In this document: piece after piece, positions 60,161 to 64,000 of the stretch
Layout: every line of letters begins with the position of its first letter
Position numbering within the stretch: position 1 is the first letter of the stretch
NCBI GenBank assembly: GCA_003415625.1
Contig: PYIU01000003.1
Span: 310,001-374,000 of the forward strand
Reading direction: 5' to 3'
From: Aquanectria penicillioides
Taxonomy: Eukaryota; Ascomycota; Sordariomycetes; Hypocreales; Nectriaceae
DNA length: 64,000 nucleotides
The notes under the pieces: model-generated
The model's database searches: none
What the model saw: only the letters and a program-made list of their open reading frames with translations
Told to the model about the DNA's origin: nothing
Program-made: the position numbers and the translations under genes

Positions 60161-62622
60161 ATGGCATACAACCCATATGGAAGTAAGTGGCACGCCCCCA
60201 ATCCGTCATTCTGGACAGGCTCTAACGTTTACATTGTGCAAGACAACCCTTACGGCGCGCCGCCCGCCTACGGTGGCTATCCCGGATCCAACAATGCTCC
60301 TCCAGGCATGGCCCCTCCACCTGGTCTGGGTACGCAACTCTCTCCGCCACGATGCGGCTCGAAGACATCTCTGCTAACACGGCTCGCAGGACCTCCTCTA
60401 GGCATGTCTTCTGCCCCGGGAATGGCGCCTCCGGGTGTCCAGCAGTCTAGCACCGCGCAAGCTAATCGTCCAAGCGGCCTTCCCCCCAACTTCCAAGCGC
60501 CCGCGAACATGCCCAACATCAACTTCAACGCCCCCGTGATCCGGCTCGGCACCGCAGCCGGAAAGTCTGGCGCACCCGCGGCTGGAGGCAGAGGCGAGGG
60601 CGCCGCCGGGTCGGCGGGTGGTGGACGGCCAGGACTCGGCATGGAGAGGGGATGGACCAGGGCAGGGCCGCTGCCCGAGAGGCCATGCAGGTCCTGGTGC
60701 CTCCGACCAACGAAGAGAAGCTGCGGACGATATTCATACATCAGATCCCCGACGGCGTGGGTGGCGACGAGGGCATCGAGAGGCTCCTCGGAGCCGTCGG
60801 CAAACTGCGAAAGTGGGATGCCGCCGCCAGCGTGACGGAGGAACACAAGGGCGCCAAATTTGGCTTTGCCCAGTTTGACGACATGAACTCGCTCTCTGTT
60901 GCGATTAAGCTTTTGCAGGAGGAGGGCATCGAGGTCCCCGTCAAGCGACAGCAGGCTACGGGAGAGAGCCCTAAGGACGATACGTTTGAAGGAATCGAGA
61001 AGACCAAGCTCCAGGTTGCCGTTGACGCTAGCTCCATCAAGTACGTTGAGTCGCATGAGGAGGGCCGAGACGACGAATCCGGCACTGCAGAGAGGATAGC
61101 AGCAGCTAGGGCTGCGCTGAACGACGTTATTCGGGAAATGTTCTACCCCACTACAGCAACCGCAACGGACGGTGCGGGAGACGTTACGATGGGCGGCATG
61201 GAGTCTGGCGAGAACGTCGAGGTGGTTAACATCCCTCTCGCCCAGGAAGACGAGCTTGCCGACATCCCTGCCGAGATGCGAGAAGTTGTGGCGCAGGAGA
61301 TTGCGGCTTTCCGCGAGCGAAGCAATAGACGGGATATGGAGCGGCTCAAGAGAGAGGAGGAGATGGAAGAAATGGAGCGCCAGCGAAACGGCGCACCTAG
61401 GCCATCCCGTCTCGACTCTCCACCCCCCGGTGCCAACAGCATTCCCCTAGGACCCAGAGGCAGTGTGCCCAACGCCCCATCAGGACCGAAGGGCCAAAAT
61501 GGCCAGAATAACCGTATCTCCTTTGTCAACGGTGGCATTTCCAACACCGACCTTTCCATCAACCGCGAGGACGAGGACTCAGAGGCTGACGACAAGGAAC
61601 TTCACCAGCGCCATGTTTCAAAACAGAAGGCCGATTCAGACAAGATGTATCTTGAAGTAGAACGGAAATGGAGCAACCGAGAACGATCAAGACAGGCCGC
61701 TCTCGAGCGCGAACGAGACCGCGAGCAGCAAGACACAGAGACGTTTGAGCGAAGGAAACAGGAGCAGCTCGACAGGCAAAAGTCTTGGGACGACGAGAAG
61801 GAAACAAGTCGCAAGTCACATCCCTACTACCGAGATCACGCAGACTGGGCGCGCAAGAGAGCACTTGAACGGGCAGAGGAGGAGGCGAGGGACGAGGTTG
61901 ACCGAAAGGCAGAGCGTGACGAGGAGCGTCGCGAACAGGCCGCCATGGAGCGGGCTCGTGGCATGGCCGACTCTTTCTTGGATAAGCAAGCCGAAGAGAT
62001 GGAGCAGCAACAGGCACCCTCAGCACCGCAGCCCTTCAAGCTGTCCTTGGGCGCAGCTGCCCAGAAGGCTCAGGCTTCAAGAGCGGCTCCTCAGCGACGC
62101 ACCATTGCCGAGGTGGAGGGGCTCCTGGACGACGAGGAGGCCGACGCCTCGACCAAGAGACAGCTCATCCCGATCCAGTTCGAGCCCGCGTCGGCTTCGG
62201 CGTCAATGACGGAGGAGGAGATCTCGCAGGCCGTCAGGGCTCTGGCGCAGGAGATCCCGTCGGACAAGGACGGACTCTGGGGCTGGGCGGTCAAGTGGGA
62301 CTACATGGACGATGCTATTGTGCGAGACAAGCTGCGGCCGTTTGTGGAGAAGAAGATTGTCGAGTATCTCGGCGTGCAGGAGGAGATGCTGGTGGAGGCA
62401 GTGGAGGAGCACTTGCGAGGCCATGGTACTGCGGCCGCTTTAGTGGAGGAATTGGAAGGGGTAAGTTTTTCTACTGATTGGACCCCCTTATTTTTCCGAA
62501 AGACGAACGAGCTAACTGGATCACGATAGGCACTGGACGACGAAGCAGAGGACTTGGTCAAGAAGCTCTGGCGCATGGTCATCTTCTTTACGGAGTCTGA
62601 GAAGCGGGGCCTGCCAGCTTAA
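60161..62622 (+). CDS. RBM25/SNU71-type splicing factor (RRM + PWI), one apparent single-base gap
   Basis: U1 snRNP-associated splicing regulator type. Exons 60161-60182, 60243-60329, 60390-62460 and 62530-62622 total 758 codons if one G is restored in the GGGG run at 60648-60651. Without it the frame leaves the domain and stops near 60835. N-terminal part is Pro/Gly-rich (NNPYGAPPAYGG, PPGMAPPPGLG). The RRM begins at EKLRTIFIHQIPDGVGGDEG with the RNP1-like KFGFAQFDD. Next are long charged helices rich in Arg/Glu (RSRQAALERERDREQQDTE), and the PWI domain closes the protein (GLWGWAVKWDYMDD, KKIVEYLGVQEEMLVEAVEEH, then LVKKLWRMVIFFTES across intron 3). PWI domains bind nucleic acid and U1 proteins. 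Housekeeping gene, so the break is probably not biological. Confidence 0.88.
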
Positions 62623-63635
62623 TGGACGAAGACGAGAGGTGGCGACGTCGATGATGGATGACGGTGATGGTGAATGATAGAGAGGGAGAGGGAGGTAGGG
62701 AGAGCGGTCAAGATGGAGAGACAGGAAAAAGAAGAGAAACGAGAGCGGACGCGGGAGAGGGAGAGGGACGAATCAAACGGGCGCAGAGCAAATGATTGAT
62801 GGAACTCGAATTGTACCACCACAAAGAGCGCGGGAAGATATCTTTTATGCGGATCCAAAGGAGTTGCAGAAGGGGAAGAGTTGGCCCGGATCTTGGTAAT
62901 ATTCGTCGATGCCAATGCTGCTGGAATCGCATCTTACGAGGCGAGCAGTCGAGGTCATCTGCTCAGTCCTAGCTGGCTAGCTTTTATTTAACAGATAGGA
63001 GACTTTAAAAAAAGATGAAAAGATTTCAGGCATTTGGACTTTTTTTTTTTTTTTTTTCTCTTTTCATCTAACATCCTATTCTTTCTTGTTTAGTATCATG
63101 CATTCTTTGTTTTCCAGAGCCGTGTTGTATTTGTAATGACGTATCATTTTCTCCCCTTTTATCAATCGGGCTTCGGTCCGCGTGTAGTCGGCGGTGTATC
63201 CGTATCCGTCTCATCATAGCCGTCGCCCGCGTTTTTGGCTCCAGCGACCAACCGAGTTGCCGAGGTTCCCCACACCGAAGCTCCAGGCCCGGTCCGGGGA
63301 TGCTAAATCTGGGGTAGCGAACCACCTTTCTGGAGGAGGGGGATTTGTCTTCATCTCGAATAATTTTGTATCCTAGATAGTCATTGGTGATTTTTCTCGC
63401 TTCCAGAAATCGAATTGGAGACGAGTTCAGTTCGTCGGGCTTTTGTGACTTGGACGTCGTCTCATCTACAAGTGGCCTCGCTTCATCAGTGGAACATTTG
63501 GCGTCACCATTCAGAGTGCTGGTTGACGTCGTCATCGTTCGTTCTACGCAGCATCTCATGCCGAGACTCCATCACACCCACTTTGGCGCTCACTTCTTCA
63601 CCCTCTCTTACACCACATATCCCCAGGCCGTCGTC
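62623..63635. other. Intergenic region
   Basis: 1 kb, with GA-rich 3' sequence after the splicing factor, a T18 tract (63040-63057) and the presumed promoter of the hydratase. A 155-codon minus-strand frame (ATG at 63535, stop at 63068) is present but unsupported. Confidence 0.55.
63040..63057. repeat. Poly(dA:dT) tract, 18 bp
   Basis: T run about 580 bp upstream of the hydratase start. Confidence 0.85.
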
Positions 63636-64000
63636 ATGTCACAGACATTTACCCGCGCGCCGCCCGAGGTTTCTCACGCCGTCATCTCGTCGCCCGCGCC
63701 CCACGTCCTGCTCGTCACACTCAACCGCCCAGCCCAGCTCAACGCCCTCCCGCGCCTCGCGCACTTTGAGCTCGCCAAGCTTTGGGCGTGGTACGACGCC
63801 GAGCCGTCGCTGCGATGCGCCGTCATCACCGGAAAGGGGCGGGGGTTTTGCGCGGGCGCCGACCTCAAGGAGTGGAATGAAAAGAACAATGAGGGCGAGG
63901 CCACCAAGGGCGTCAACGCCGAGAAGTGGGCGGATGACGGGTTCGGAGGACTTAGCAACCGCCGCGGCAAGAAGCCCGTCATCGCCGCCGTCAACGGGCT
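63636..64000 (+). CDS. Enoyl-CoA hydratase/isomerase family protein, 5' part
   Basis: Open from the ATG at 63636 to the window end (121 codons plus two bases), so the gene continues outside. The crotonase fold is clear: HVLLVTLNRPAQLNALPRLAH, CAVITGKGRGFCAGADLKEWN (the GAD region contributes one oxyanion-hole amide), and KKPVIAAVNG beginning the second oxyanion-hole helix. Substrate class (hydratase, isomerase, methylglutaconyl-CoA type) cannot be set, because the catalytic Glu positions lie beyond the window. No mitochondrial presequence is obvious at the N-terminus (MSQTFTRAPPEVSHAV); the C-terminus, where a peroxisomal signal would sit, is not visible. Confidence 0.9.
   Translation, partial: MSQTFTRAPPEVSHAVISSPAPHVLLVTLNRPAQLNALPRLAHFELAKLWAWYDAEPSLRCAVITGKGRGFCAGADLKEWNEKNNEGEATKGVNAEKWADDGFGGLSNRRGKKPVIAAVNG

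Noticed and set aside
63068..63535. 155-codon minus-strand frame upstream of the hydratase
   Set aside because: Has an ATG but no domain, signal or conserved-looking composition; may be antisense leader. Kept as a remote possibility.

Overview
The window is nuclear DNA of a filamentous ascomycete, most likely a Sordariomycete and probably Hypocreales. The evidence is short introns of about 50-75 nt (one of 257 nt) with GTAAGT-like donors and CTAAC/CTGAC-like branch points, strong GC bias at third codon positions in housekeeping genes, fungal-only families (DUF3425 bZIP, DUF4419, DUF7580, CBM18 chitin deacetylase), and long gene-poor spacers full of microsatellites. Nineteen genes are supported. 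No intact tRNA, rRNA, transposon, CRISPR array or secondary-metabolite cluster was seen.

Layout. 1-6.7 kb is an accessory-looking block with visibly lower GC3: the end of an MFS sugar porter, a DUF7580 protein with an N-terminal helical bundle, and, divergent from it, a large multidomain protein that joins a fungal helical N-domain, C2H2 zinc fingers, a UBA/HBS1_N-like segment, a ubiquitin-like domain and a BAG-like domain. 6.7-20 kb is gene-poor. It carries a four-CBM18 chitin deacetylase, a small GPI-anchored secreted protein and a 69-residue Cys-rich protein encoded by two short exons. 20-32.7 kb holds three core genes: coatomer beta' (SEC27), the SCH9-type AGC kinase and glucose-6-phosphate isomerase. 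32.7-43.5 kb is a 10.9-kb desert of simple repeats. 43.5-64 kb is gene-dense: mannitol-1-phosphate dehydrogenase, a secreted DUF4419 protein, an 8-Cys secreted protein, a bZIP-DUF3425 factor divergent from an arylsulfatase, a membrane glycoprotein, a HAUS6-type protein, mitochondrial ribosomal protein bS21m (MRP21), an RRM/PWI splicing factor of RBM25 type, and the start of an enoyl-CoA hydratase.

How the genes connect. PGI and mannitol-1-phosphate dehydrogenase share fructose-6-phosphate. Chitin deacetylase, the GPI protein, the glycoprotein and the Cys-rich secreted protein act at or outside the cell surface. The bZIP and the arylsulfatase share a 655-bp promoter with repeated sequence motifs.

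Five genes (UBL-BAG, mannitol-1-P dehydrogenase, glycoprotein, HAUS6, RBM25-like) are each interrupted by one or two single-base frame breaks, seven in total and all at runs of identical bases. Restoring one base at each makes every exon set close exactly in frame. Because several of these genes should be essential, homopolymer errors in the assembly are the likeliest cause. The models below state where each break lies.
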